Source of the DNA: Nemania diffusa
Taxonomy: Eukaryota; Ascomycota; Sordariomycetes; Xylariales; Xylariaceae
Direction of reading: 5' to 3'
Assembly: GCA_038501195.1 (NCBI GenBank)
Contig: JBBPUQ010000005.1
Coordinates: 186,001 to 250,000, forward strand
DNA length: 64,000 nt
Positions 1 to 12,389 of this stretch are shown one piece after another (position 1 is the stretch's first letter; each line of letters starts with the position of its first letter). Below the pieces are notes generated by a model. The model was given only the letters and a program-made list of their open reading frames with translations, was not told the DNA's origin and searched no databases. The translations under genes and the position numbers were made by a program.

Positions 1-767
1 ATATAAATATTATATTTAATATATTTTTTAAATAATTAAATATAGTTAAAATAAATATATTAACAATTTAAAATATATTTTAATTTATATAATATAATTT
101 AAATTAATATAACTAAATAAAAAATTTTTAAATTAAATTTATATAAAAAATTAAAAATAAAATAATTAAACTATATAAAAAGTTTAAATTAATTATATAA
201 AATTATAAAAATAATAATAAAATTTAAATTTTTTTATAAATATTAATAATTTAATATATAAATTAATAATTTATTATAATTTTAAAATTATTATTAATTT
301 AAAATTATAATATATATATAAAACTATAAAATATTTTTTAAATATATATATAGTTATATAATAAATTAAACTAAAAAATTTATATTTATTTATTAAAAGA
401 ACTAAAAAATAAATATTTAATAAATATTATATTTTAAATTATATAACTATTATATAAATTAATTAAATCAAAATTATATTAATATAAAATTTATTATAAA
501 TATTATTATTAAAAATTAAATATAAAAATATTTATATATAATTTATATTTATTATATATTAAAAAAAAATCTAATAAATTTATAATTATAAAATTTTAAA
601 TAAATAATATTTTTAATATTATATTTAAAAAGTTTTTATATAAAAAAAAAACTAAACTATTATTTTATATAAAATTAAAAATGAAATTAATATTTAAATA
701 TTTTATTAAATTTAATAAAAATAAAATTTAAATAAATAAACAAATTTTTTTTTTTATTTAATAAAAA

Positions 768-973
768 TTATTAGGATTGCCAAGGCACAGGGCTGTATTT
801 TGAGGTCTAGAATCGTATATGTATTGGGAAAGTAGGTGGGGGACCTGGCGAAGCCAGGGTCCTTGGCTATATAGGTTGGTGGGCTAGGCTACAGGCTAGT
901 CAGGTGACTGCAGGCCAGGTGCCTGACCTACAGGTCAGGCAACCAACAGACCCCTTTGGGTCCTGTATCAAAA
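768..973 (-). repeat. LTR of the young element (left copy)
   Basis: 206-bp long terminal repeat, matched by 1985-2190 with one difference (a C here near 940 is T in the other copy). It contains short self-complementary stretches (CCTGGCGAAGCCAGG and CCTGACCTACAGGTCAGG). On minus-strand reading this is the 3' LTR. Exact ends are uncertain by 1-2 bases because A's adjoin both sides. Confidence 0.85.
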
Positions 974-1033
974 TGCCGGGCAACAAATAAAACCTTGGTG
1001 ACCTCACCAACTGTAATTAATCTAACATGCCTA

Positions 1034-1103
1034 GCGTCCCAACGCCAGCGTCCCGATGTCTCCGTCCCGACGTTACCGTCCCGACGTTTCTGTCTCAATA
1101 TTC
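1034..1103. repeat. 14-bp tandem repeat, five units
   Basis: Five consecutive 14-mers of the type CCGTCCCGACGTTA, the outer ones diverged, lie in the internal region of the young LTR element near its left LTR. They are CpG-rich and carry no sign of RIP. Confidence 0.8.
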
Positions 1104-1222
1104 CTTAGTCTGGCCAAGGGTTTGGTCTAGCCAGTAGGTCTGGTCCGAGGGCTACCAAAGCTGTCGAAGTAACCAGGTTGGTAGGTGTAGAATAGTCTGA
1201 TTGGCTGGCTAGGTCTCCAAAT

Positions 1223-1349
1223 AGGTCTGTGAGGCTAGGAAGGTCCGCGGGTAGGTCTGTACGACTAGGAAGGACTGCAGGTAGGTCTGTAGGGCTAGGA
1301 AGGACTGCAGGTAGGTCTGTACGACTAGGAAGGTCTGCAGGTAGGTCTG
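1223..1349. repeat. 30-bp minisatellite, a little over four units
   Basis: Units begin with AGGTCTGT at 1223, 1253, 1283, 1313 and 1343, an exact 30-bp period. Because 30 is a multiple of three, a minus-strand frame reads as a repeated decapeptide of the type QTYLQSFLVV. I do not call that frame a gene. It is part of the young LTR element. Confidence 0.9.
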
Positions 1350-1350
1350 A

Positions 1351-1734
1351 CTAACCCAACGTCTCGGCAGTAGTTCTTTTGCCGCGGGAGCCACGGCAGC
1401 CGCGTTGCCTTGGCTCGGCTTTGTACCAGTTTCCGTCTGGTCCGCGTACGCAAGTACTTGGGTAAGCTATGTGCCGCGTCTGCAGTAACTTGAGCCGACG
1501 GTAATTTTGTACATGTAGTTGAAATTTTCGGTCGAATTCTTGTCGGTCGAGAAATGCCTGGTGCTCGGCTACTGCTCGGTCAAGCTTTTCTTGAAATTCG
1601 GCTAATCGTTTGATGTATTGGTTCGAGTCAGCTAAGTACGTACGATATACTTGTTCCATTCTGTCAACAGACTGTACCATAGCCTGAACGTCGGCCGAAA
1701 TTTCATCGGACGACGAAACGGTTGAACAGTCCAT
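1351..1734 (-). CDS. 127-aa coiled-coil protein of the young LTR element (Gag-like?)
   Basis: An ATG-initiated frame of 127 codons, starting about 250 bp inside the 5' LTR on the minus strand, where a gag gene would start. I recognise no family. The middle (about residues 15-80) is rich in charged and heptad-like residues and probably forms a helix or coiled coil, with many Q, E, K and R. The tail holds RQRGCRGSRGKR, a basic stretch that could bind nucleic acid. There is no CCHC zinc knuckle, protease or polymerase motif. It may be a truncated Gag or a chance frame. Its 3' end overlaps the edge of the 30-bp tandem repeats. Confidence 0.45.
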   Translation of the reverse strand: MDCSTVSSSDEISADVQAMVQSVDRMEQVYRTYLADSNQYIKRLAEFQEKLDRAVAEHQAFLDRQEFDRKFQLHVQNYRRLKLLQTRHIAYPSTCVRGPDGNWYKAEPRQRGCRGSRGKRTTAETLG

Positions 1735-1984
1735 TATGCCGGGACAAGAAAGAAGTAATTTCGACCTCGAAATAGTTGGTTCAGAGTGTGTTCAGCTCGA
1801 AATTGTCAATTTGAAGTATGCGTATACGCTGCTGAATGCAGCGTAAACGGTTCCGGGTCGCGCATAAAGCTGCGTATTTGCGTCGCGCGTACTCGCTGCG
1901 GGTGCAAATCTTCTACTCGCGCGAAGTCGCTGCGACATAGGGTGGTATGGTTTGGTTCCAGCTAAACACTGCGGGAGGCACCAT

Positions 1985-2190
1985 TTATTAGGATTGCCAA
2001 GGCACAGGGCTGTATTTTGAGGTCTAGAATCGTATATGTATTGGGAAAGTAGGTGGGGGACCTGGCGAAGCCAGGGTCCTTGGCTATATAGGTTGGTGGG
2101 CTAGGCTACAGGCTAGTCAGGTGACTGCAGGCCAGGTGCCTGACCTATAGGTCAGGCAACCAACAGACCCCTTTGGGTCCTGTATCAAAA
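1985..2190 (-). repeat. LTR of the young element (right copy)
   Basis: Second 206-bp copy, followed by AT-rich G sequence. On minus-strand reading it is the 5' LTR and is followed directly by the primer-binding-like TGGTGCCTCCCGC. Confidence 0.85.
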
Positions 2191-3047
2191 ATAAACTAAA
2201 TAATTATAAATTATTAATTTTTATATAAAAAATTATTTTTAATAATATATTGTTTAATAAATTAAAAAAATATATATTATATTAATATATTAATTAAAAA
2301 TATTATATAATTTATTAATTATTATATAAATTTAAAAATTATTAAAAAATAATATTAAAATATTAAATATATAAATATAATAATAAATTAATAATATATA
2401 ATAAAAATTATATTATATATTTTTAAATTTTAATTATATAAAAATATTTATTTTTATTAATAAAATATTTATAAATAATAAAAATTTAAATTTTTAAATT
2501 AAATTTATAATTATATTAATTAATAAAAACTATATAAAAAATACTTTTATAATTAAAAATAATATTATTTATTAAAATTTAATTAAATATAAATAAGTTA
2601 TATATAATATATTAATAAATAAATTATATAATATAATTAATAAATTTAATTATATTATTATATTTAATATAACTTTTTAAAAAATTATTTATATAATAAA
2701 ATTATTAATTATATTATTAATTATATATATTAATTTTAAATTTTTATATAAATATTTAATTAAATTAAAAACTATATGAAAAAAACAATTTATAATTAAT
2801 ATTATATTACTTTAAAAAATATATAAAAATTACAAAATTATAAAAATATATTAAATTAATAGTAAAAATAACTTAGTAAATATTTATATAAAAAAAACAT
2901 TTAATTAAATATTAAAAAAATTAATTAATATAAATAAATTAATTATATAAATAAAAATATATATAAATTAATTAAATAATAAAAAAAATAATAAAAAATT
3001 AATTAATATTAAAATTAAAATTACTATATAAAAAAAAAAAGTTTTAA

Positions 3048-3355
3048 TATTAAATTAATAATTTAAATAAATTTATATATATATATTAAATATATATAAC
3101 TAAAATTTAAATTAAAACTTTTATTAAATAATTAAAAAAATAAAAAATATAAAAATTTATTAAAATTTATAAAATTTATAAATTTTATATATATATATAT
3201 ATAAATAATTTATATATAACTTTTTTAATTATATTTTTTTTTATAAAATATATATATAAATTAATATAAAACTTTAAAACTTAAAAACAAACTTTAAACT
3301 TTATAAATTATTTTAAATTTTTTTATATATATATATATAAAAAGTTTTATTAATA
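3048..3355 (+). repeat. 3' LTR of element G (308 bp)
   Basis: It starts TATTAAATTAATAATTTA and ends GTTTTATTAATA. The same 308-bp sequence occurs at 34625-34932 and 54373-54680. The termini look like TGTTAA/TTAACA changed to TATTAA/TTAATA by RIP at CpA. The least mutated copy is 34625-34932. Confidence 0.85.
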
Positions 3356-3548
3356 TTAGTTGTTTTTTTTTATTAAACTTTTTAATTTAATTAATAAAAG
3401 TTTTTATATATTAAATAAATAATATAATTAAATTATATAAGTTTTTAATTTATTATTAATATATTATTATTATTAAAAATTTAGTTTTTATTTTTTAAAA
3501 TAATATATTAAAATATTTAATTAAATTAATAAAAGCTTTTTTATTAAT

Positions 3549-3750
3549 TAATATTATAAATTATATAAGCTATTAAATTTAATTTATAAATATAGTTTTA
3601 AATAATTATTAAAATTATATTAGTTATATATATTAAGTTATTTAGTTATTTCAAAATATAATATATATATTAAAAAAACTTTTTTTTTTTTTTTTTAAAC
3701 TAAATTATAAACAATATATATTTATAGCTATTAAGCTTTAATTTATTATA
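3549..3750. repeat. LTR of element H (left)
   Basis: 202-bp repeat, less mutated than its partner (it keeps several AGC, GTT and CAA where the right copy has A/T). Confidence 0.75.
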
Positions 3751-6700
3751 TATAATTTAGTTTTATTTATTTAAACAATAAATATATAGCTATTTAGCTA
3801 TATAATATTAAAAATTTATAAAAAAATAACTTTTATTATAAAAATAAAAAAACAAAAGCAAAATAAAGCAATTAAATATATAAAATATTGTTTTTAAACT
3901 ATTTGCTGTTATAAAAAAAAAAAAAAAAAAACAATTAAATATTATAAATATATTTTTAAATTTTTTAATTATTAATATTTAATATAAATTATATTATTAT
4001 TTAAATAGTTTATAAATAGTAAATAAATAATTTAAAATTAAAACTGCGATTTTAATGTTGATTTTAATATTAATTTCTAGCTTTTTTTTTTTTAACTTTA
4101 ATAATAAATATATTTAATATATTAACTAAATAAAAAAGAATTAGCTTAAATATAAATAATTATAAAAATATTAAAAAAAAACTTTTTATTTAATTAAAAA
4201 AGTTTTTAAAAAATCAAATTAAGTTTTTTATATAAAAAGTAATTATTAAATATAAACTAAATAAAAAGATTAAATTTATTAATAATAACTAAAATAATTT
4301 TTATATTATTAATAAATTATTTAATAATATAACAAAAATAATAATAGTATTATTTTTTATTATAAAAAAATATATTAGCAATTATAATTTAATAAAATTT
4401 TTAAATTATTTTTATAATTATTATTTTAATATAAACTATTTAAAAAAAATAATATAAAAACTATTAAAGTTTTATTAAAAAACAAGCAACTTTTTTTAAA
4501 GTTTTTTTTTAATTAAAAAAAAATTTTAGCTAATATAAAAAATATATTATAAAATAATTTTACTAAATTAATTATATTAAAAAAAATTATCTATTTTTTT
4601 TTAATAAATAAATTAATATTTATTTTGCTTTTTTTTAACTATATAAATTAAATATATAAAGTTATAATTATTATTAAAAAATTAAAAAGTTGCAATTATA
4701 TTATATATATATAAAGTTTTAGTTAAAAAAATATAAGTTTTTATTTTAATATATAGTTAAAAAAAATAAATATAGAAAAAAATATTTTAATAATAAATAT
4801 AAATAATATTAATTTTTAAATTATTAATAAATAATTGAAAATTTAATAAATATTTAAAAAAAAAAAAACAAACAAAAAAAAAACAAAAATTATTTACGCT
4901 ATAAAAAAAGCAGCTATTTTATAGCTTAATATTTACTAGTGTTTTTTATATATAATATTAATATAAAAGCTGTTAATATATTAAAAAAAATAAAAAAACT
5001 TAAAAAAGAAAATTTAAAAAAAAAAAAAAGTAATTTTTAATTATAAATATAATTAAAAGTAAATTTATAAATTAATTTTTATAAATTTTAAAATAAAAAT
5101 TTAATAATATATAAATAATATATTTTTTATAATAAATTTTATTTGCAATAAAATTTTAGTTATTAAAACTTTAATTAATTAAAATTATAAATATATATAT
5201 ATTATAAATAGTTTTTTTATTAAATATTTATAGCTATTATATATTTTTATTATTTTTTATTGTTTAAAAAAAGCAGCAATAAAATATATATAAATTAAAA
5301 AAATAATATATATCAAAATAAATATAAATAAATTTTAATAAAAAATATTAGTTTATATAATTTTATAATTAAAATATAATATTATTTTAAATAAACTATA
5401 AATAAAAAAATCAAAAATAATTTATTTTATTTATAAATATATAATTAATATTAATAAAATAAAAAGTTTTAAAATATAAAAAAACAGTTTTATATTTTAA
5501 ATTAAAAATATTATATAAATGAAAAAAATTTAATAATTAATTAAAATAACATTTAATATAAAAATATAATAATTATATTATTTAAAAATAAATAAATTTT
5601 TAGTTTTTATTATTATATTTATAAATATTATTAAAATATTAATATTTTTTATAATTAATATAATTAAAAATTAACTTTTTAAAAAATTAATATTGTAAAA
5701 AAATCTATTTAATAAAAAATAAAAAAATAAGCTATTATTATATTATAAAAAAATAAATTATAAAATATTTTTATTTAAAAATAAAAAAAGTAAAAAATTA
5801 ATAGTTTTATAAACTTTTTTTTATAAAATATTTAAAAATAAATTAATTATTTTAAAAAAAATATTAATAAAATTATTTAATAAAAGTTATATTTATATTA
5901 ATAGTTTATTAATAAAAGCTTTTATATTATTTATAAAAAAACTAAAAAATAATTTATAATTTTATATTAATTATAAAATATTTAATATTATAATTAAAAT
6001 AAATAAATATTTATTTATAGTAATAAAAAAAACTTTAATAAATTTTTTAAAAGCTAAATAATTTATTAAACTAAATATATAAATTGTTTTTTATAAATTT
6101 AAAAATAAAATAAAAAATAAATAAAAAATAATATTTTAAATTAAATTTAAATTTTGTAAATAATTAATTATATTATTTAAATTTTTTAAAACTTTAATAA
6201 TATTTTAATATTATATTAATATTGCTTTATATTAATATTTAAATATTTTTATATTTATATATATAAATAATATATTTATATAATTAAATAGTTTAAAAAA
6301 AATTATATAAAAAAAATAAAATAAATATTTAATTTTTTAAAAGCTATAAAATTATATTTTAATATTAACAAATATAAATTTATTATTATAAAAATTAAAT
6401 ATTTAAATTTTATTATAAAAGTAAAAAAAAAAAAAAAAAATAAACTTTAAAAAAATATATATTATTTATAATTAAAAAACTTTTAAATTGTTTAAAAAGA
6501 TATATAGTTTTTTAAAATTTATAAATCTTTATTAATAATTTATTAAAAATTATTTAAATTTTATTATTTTTTTTTTTGCTTTAATAAAAAAAGATATATT
6601 ATTTTAATAAAAAAATAAAAAAAAAATATTTTTAAAAAGTTTAAAAGTTTTTTTATATTAAAGTTAATATTAGTTTAATATAATTTAAATAAAACAATAG

Positions 6701-9700
6701 TTTTAAAAGTAAATTATTTAAAAATAATATATAAAAAATATTTATTTTAATATAATAAATAAAAACTTTTTTTTTTAATAATTTATTATTTATAAAAATT
6801 ATTAAAAATTAAAAATAACTATAAAATTTATAATAAAAAACTATTAATAATAATATATTATATAAAAATATAAAATAATAAATTATATAATTTAAAAAAA
6901 TTATTTTAAATATTATTTAATTATAAAAACTTTAAATATTTTATAATAATTAAATAGTTTATAAAATAATAAATTAAATAATTAAAATTTTTAATTAATT
7001 TTTAATTTATATTTATTTATAAAATAAAAACTAATAATAAATAATTAAATATTTTATTAAAATAAAAATAAGATTTATTTTTAAAAATAAATAAATAAAT
7101 TTAAAAAAAAAAACTTATATTTTTATATTATAAATAGTTAATTTTTAAATTAAAAAAATATTATAATATTAATATATTAAATAATATAATAAATAATTTA
7201 TTATTTAATTGTTATATTTTTAAAAATAATAATTTATAAATAATATAAAATATTGTTTTAAAAAAAGCTTTAAATTATAAGTTAATAATATAAACAATAT
7301 AAAAAAATAAAAAAAAGTTTTTATAAAAATTAAAAATAAATAATAAAATTTTAAATATTTTTATTATAAAATATAAATTAAAACTAAATAAAATTTTTTG
7401 CTATAAAAAATATATATAAATATTAAATTAAAAGTTATTTTAAATTAATTTAATATAAAATTATTATAATTTTTTATTAATTAAATATTTAAATTATAAT
7501 AATATAATAGTTATATTAAATAAAAGCTATTTTTAATTTAATATATATTAAATAATATATTGCTTTATAATAAACTATAATATATATTATAAAAAAAATA
7601 TTTAAAAATAATAAAAAAAAACTTTTTAAGTTTTTATTTAATTTAAAATAATTTTAAAATAAACTTTTAATAAATTTTATAATAAATTCTTTTGTTATAA
7701 CTTTTAAAAATTTTTCATTTATTATAATAATTATTAATAAATTTAATAAAATAATAATTTAAAAAACTATAAAATTTATAAATATAAAAATATATATAAA
7801 ATAATTTATAAATTGTTTTTAATAATTTTATAAATTTTTAAAAGTTATAATTAATAATTAAAATTTAAATTAAATAAAAAGTTTTTAATAATAACTTTAT
7901 AAATTAATAAATATTAAATAATAACTAAATATTATATATTATTTAAAAATAAATAATATAATAAAAAAAACAAATTAAAAAATATTAATATATTTTAAAA
8001 CTTTTATAACTTATATATAATTTAATTAAATAATATTATTATTAAAAATAACTTTAATAATTAATAATAAAAACTTATTAATTATTAAATTTAGTTTTTT
8101 TTTTATTTAATATAAATATTATATAAATTTAATAAAATTAATAAAATATTTCAATATATTTATTAAAAAACTAAAAATATTAATAAAAATATTTATTTAA
8201 AAATTAAAAAATATTTAAAGTTTTATATAAGCTATTATAATAATAATATAATAAAAAATAAAAAAAGCTATTAATAAAAAATATAATTTTATAAAATATT
8301 TTTAAAAAAATAACTAAATATAGTTTAAGTTAAAAAATATAAAAATTAATTAATTTTTTTAAAAATTAATTTAATTATATTTAAAATATAAAATAATAAA
8401 AATAATAAATTTATATATAATAAAATTAAATATATTTAAAAAAATATATAGTTATTTTTATATCGATTTTTTATAATAAACTATAAAAAACTTTTTATTT
8501 TTTTAAATTAATTTAAATTTTAAATTATTAGTTATAATTTTAAATAATAATAAATTTTAAATAAAAAATATTTTTTAAATATATATTAAATAAAATAAAA
8601 ATAAAAATAGCTTTAAAAAAAAGTAAGTTTTAATTAAATAAATAAAATATTTTTAATTATTATAAAAACTTATAAAAAAAGTTTTAAATATAATAGTATT
8701 AAAATAATTTCAAAGTAAATATAGCAATATTAAAAAATATAATAAACTTAATATTAAATAATAATAATATAAAAAAAAAAAAAAAAAAAAAAACTATATA
8801 TTTTTTAATAAACTATATATAATAATTTATTATAAATTATTAATATTAATTAATAATAAAATAAAAAAAAAACTGCTTTTTTTTAAAAATAAATTAATAA
8901 AATTTAAATTAATTATATTAAATTAATATATATAAATTAAAAATTTTTTTATTAATAATAAAATAATTTTTTTATTTTTTATTTTAATTAGTTTTTTTTT
9001 ATATTATATTAAAGTTATAAAAAAACTATAAATTATTTTTTTTATTTTAATTTTTAATATTTTAACTATTATATAATAAGTTTATATTATTAAAATTAAT
9101 ATTAAAAAATTTATTAATTTTATTAAAGTTTTTATTAAAACTTTTAATATAAAATAATATATTTTTAGCTATTAAATTAATTATATATTTTTTAATATTA
9201 ATTAAATATTTTTTAATTTTAATTATATAATTTAAAAATAATATAATTAATTATAAATATTTAATTTTATATTTTTTAATTTTAATTTAATTGTTTAATA
9301 TAAAAAAACTATATATTATTTAAAAAATAATAAATTAAAAACTTATATTAATTTTATATTGTTAAAATAAAAAGTTAATAATATTAATATTAAAAAAAAT
9401 AAATTAAAACTAATAAAAAAATTTATTAAATATAAAGTTTAATAATTAATATTATTATATTTTAATATAATTTTTAATTAAAAAAAATATATATTAATTA
9501 TTAACTATTAAAAAAAAATAAAAATAAAACAAAAAAAAAAATAAAAAATAAACTTATTAAATTAAATTAAATTATAAATTTTTAATATATTTTAATTATT
9601 TATATTATATATTAAAATTATATAAAAATAATAAATAAATAAAAAAAAAATAAAAAAAAAAAAAAAAACTATTTATAAATAAATAAATATAATTAAATCT

Positions 9701-10222
9701 ATTTATAAAATTTATATATAAAAAATAATATTTATTAATTTTTATATAAAATATAAATAATATATAAATATAAAATAAATAAATATAAAAAAAAAAAAAA
9801 AAAAACTTATTTTATATATTTATATAAAAATTATAAAAATTTTTAATTAAATAAAAAATATATTATTATTATTAATAAAAAAAAAATAAAAAAAAAATTA
9901 TAAATTATTTATTTTAAAATATTAAAAAAACTAAAAATTAATAAAATTTTATATAATAAAAAAAATTTTATTTATAATAATTTATTTTTATTTAAAAAAA
10001 CTAAAAAAAAAAAAAAACATTAAAATTAAAAAAAAATAAAATAAAAATAAAAAAACTAAATATAATATTATTTAATTTAATAAAAAAATAAAAATATAAA
10101 AAAAAAAAAAAAAAAAAAAAAATAATATAAAAATAAAATAAAAATTATTTATTATAAAATTAATATAAATATAATAAAAATAAAAAAAATAATAAATATA
10201 ATTTAAAAAAAAAATTAATATA

Positions 10223-10258
<36 letters not shown>

Positions 10259-10680
10259 AAAAAAAAAAAATTATTTTTATATAATATTATTAAAGCAGTA
10301 AAAAATAATAATTAAATTAATATTATTTATATTTTAAAATAATTAAAAAAAACAATAATTATAAATAATATTAAAAATTTAAAAAAAAAGCTATAAAATT
10401 AAAAAATATATAAAAAATAAATTATAAATTAATAAAAAAAATATTAAAAAAAAACTAAAAAAAAATAATATAAATATATTAAAAAATAATAAATTATTTT
10501 AAAAAAAAATATTATAAATAAATAGTTTAAAAATAATAAAAATATAATTAAATAAAATTATATTTTATAAATTTTATAATATAATTAAATTTAAATATTA
10601 TTTATATTATTTTTAAATAAATATAAAAAAAAAAAAAACTATTTTTAAAAATTTTTATATTAAAAATTTAAAAAAAAAAA

Positions 10681-10881
10681 TAATATTATAAATTATATAA
10701 ACTATTAAATTTAATTTATAAATATTATTTTAAATAATTATTAAAATTATATTAATTATATATATTAAATTATTTAATTGTTTTAAAATATAATATATAT
10801 ATTAAAAAAACTTTTTTTTTTTTTTTTAAATTAAATTATAAATAATATATATTTATAACTATTAAATTTTAATTTATTATA
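10681..10881. repeat. LTR of element H (right)
   Basis: 201-bp partner of 3549-3750. Differences are transitions plus one base of poly-T slippage. Confidence 0.75.
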
Positions 10882-10951
10882 ATTAATTTATTAAATTTAA
10901 ATTAAGTTTTTTTATTTAATATAATAATAAAAATAAAAAAAAATATAATTT

Positions 10952-11470
10952 TTATTATATTTAAAATTTAAACTTTTAAATTATTAAAATATATTTTTTT
11001 TTATAAAAAAATATAAAATATTAAATTATTAAAACTTAATATTTAATAAATTTATATTAATAAATTTAATTTATAATAATATATTATATTATTTTTTTTA
11101 TAATTAATTTTTATATTATATAATATAAATATAAAAATTAATTTTAAATTAATATAATAAAATTAATTAATTTTTAATTAATATTAATTTAATTATTAAA
11201 TTTAAAAATATTTATTTATTTATATTTATATTATTTATAAATAATAATAAAACTTAACTATTAATAAATTTTAAAAAAAAATTTTTTTTTTTTATTATAT
11301 TTTAAATTTATAACTTTTAAATAATTTAATATAATATTATATTTAAAATTTAAATTTTTAAATTATTAAAATATATTTTTTATTATAAAAAAATATAAAA
11401 TATTAAATTTTTAAAATTTAATATTTATTAAGTTTATATTAATAAATTTAATTTATAATAATATATTATA
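10952..11470. repeat. Local direct repeat, two units of about 136 bp
   Basis: 10952-11088 and 11336-11470 are closely similar AT-rich sequences 384 bp apart (both begin ATTATATTTAAAATTTAAA and end AATAATATATTATA). They could be the ends of a short degenerate element or a segmental duplication. Confidence 0.5.
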
Positions 11471-11933
11471 ATATTATTAAATTTATATAATTTAATAATA
11501 TATTTTTTTAATAAATAATTAATTTTTTAATAAAGGTTTTTTTAATTAAAAATATAATATTTATATATAAAAAAAAAATTTTAAATTTAATTTTAAAAAC
11601 TTTTTATTAAAATAATTAAAATAATTAATTTATTATTATTTTTAATTTTTATAATAACTAAAATATTTTAATTAAATTTTTTAAAATATATTTAAATATT
11701 AATTTTTATATAAAAAATTAAAAAAAGTTATTTATTATTTATAATTATAAATAGTTATAATTTATTAAAAATTAAATTAATTTATTTTTTAATTTATTAT
11801 TTAAAAATAATATATTTTTTAAATATTAATATTATAATAAAAACTTATTATAATTTAGTTTTTTTTAAAAAAATATTTAAAAATAATTTTTATATTTTAT
11901 AATTTATAAATAATTTATAAATTATTATATTAA

Positions 11934-12383
11934 ATTTATAAAAAAAGCAAAGTTTTAAATAAATAAAACTATATTATATAAAAAATTTATAAATAAAAAA
12001 AAAAAAAAAATTTAAAATTTTTTTTATATAAAAATTATTTATATATATATATAAAGCAGTTTAAAATAATAATAAATAAATTATTTATTTAAATAATTAA
12101 TAGTTTTAATATTAATTAATTTATAACTAAGTTATTTTTTTAAAAAAAAAAATAATTATAAATTAATTAATATTAATTTAATTATTTAAATAAATTAAAT
12201 AGTTTTATTATATAATTAAACAAATAATTTTATTTATTATTGTTTTAAACTGTTTTATATATATATATATAAATAATCTTTTTATAAAAAAATTTTTAAC
12301 TTTTTTTTTTTGTTTTTATTTATAAATTTTTTATATAATATAGCTTTATTTATTTAAAGCTTTGTTTTTTTTATAAACTTTAT
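11934..12383. repeat. Near-perfect 450-bp palindrome at the edge of the AT block
   Basis: The left arm from about 11934 (AAAGCAAAGTTTTAAAT...) is the reverse complement of the right arm ending about 12383 (...ATTTAAAGCTTTG). The centre is near 12146 (GTTATTTTTTTAAAAAAAA). Arms of about 220 bp meet with almost no spacer. Differences between arms are mostly G/A or C/T, so RIP hit the arms separately. It may be a foldback transposon or an inverted duplication. Arm ends are approximate. Confidence 0.7.
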
Positions 12384-12389
12384 ATAACA

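Larger units (their letters stand above)
768..2190 (-). mobile_element. Young non-autonomous LTR retroelement (TRIM-like), not RIPped
   Basis: Two direct repeats of 206 bp (768-973 and 1985-2190) differ at one base by my reading and flank about 1 kb of normal-GC DNA inside nearly pure AT DNA. On the minus strand, just inside the 1985-2190 repeat, is TGGTGCCTCCCGC. It begins with the TGG expected for a primer-binding site that pairs with a tRNA 3' CCA, so the element probably reads on the minus strand. The paralogous unoccupied site survives in element F near 53512-53516: flank TAATAAAAATAAA there matches the junctions here, giving a 4-5 bp A-run target duplication. There is no room for reverse transcriptase or integrase, so it must be mobilised in trans. 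The only open frame is 127 codons. Confidence 0.85.
1..3355 (+). mobile_element. LTR retrotransposon G, 3' part, heavily RIP-mutated
   Basis: This is the right-hand part of an LTR retrotransposon whose left end lies outside the window. Bases 1-767 plus 2191-3355 align along their length with about 52815-54680, the 3' part of element F, with differences that are mostly C/T and G/A. It ends in a 308-bp LTR at 3048-3355, the same length as both LTRs of F. The body is nearly pure A/T with no usable reading frame, as expected after RIP. A younger element interrupts it at 768-2190. Orientation is taken from F, in which this part lies upstream of the right-hand LTR; true coding direction is not established. 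Confidence 0.8.
3549..10881. mobile_element. Complete RIP-degraded LTR retrotransposon H
   Basis: Direct repeats at 3549-3750 (202 bp) and 10681-10881 (201 bp; one base shorter in a poly-T run) bound 7.3 kb of AT-rich DNA. Both start TAATATTATAAATTATATAA and end TTTATTATA. The flanks carry ATTAAT at 3543-3548 and again at 10882-10887, a likely target-site duplication, though AT-rich sequence makes a 5-6 bp match weak by itself. No coding sequence survives: stops are dense in every frame. Orientation is unknown. Confidence 0.75.

Noticed and set aside
1223..1349. 30-bp repeats as a CRISPR array
   Set aside because: Units are contiguous without unique spacers, and the sequence lies in a eukaryotic retroelement. 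It is a minisatellite.
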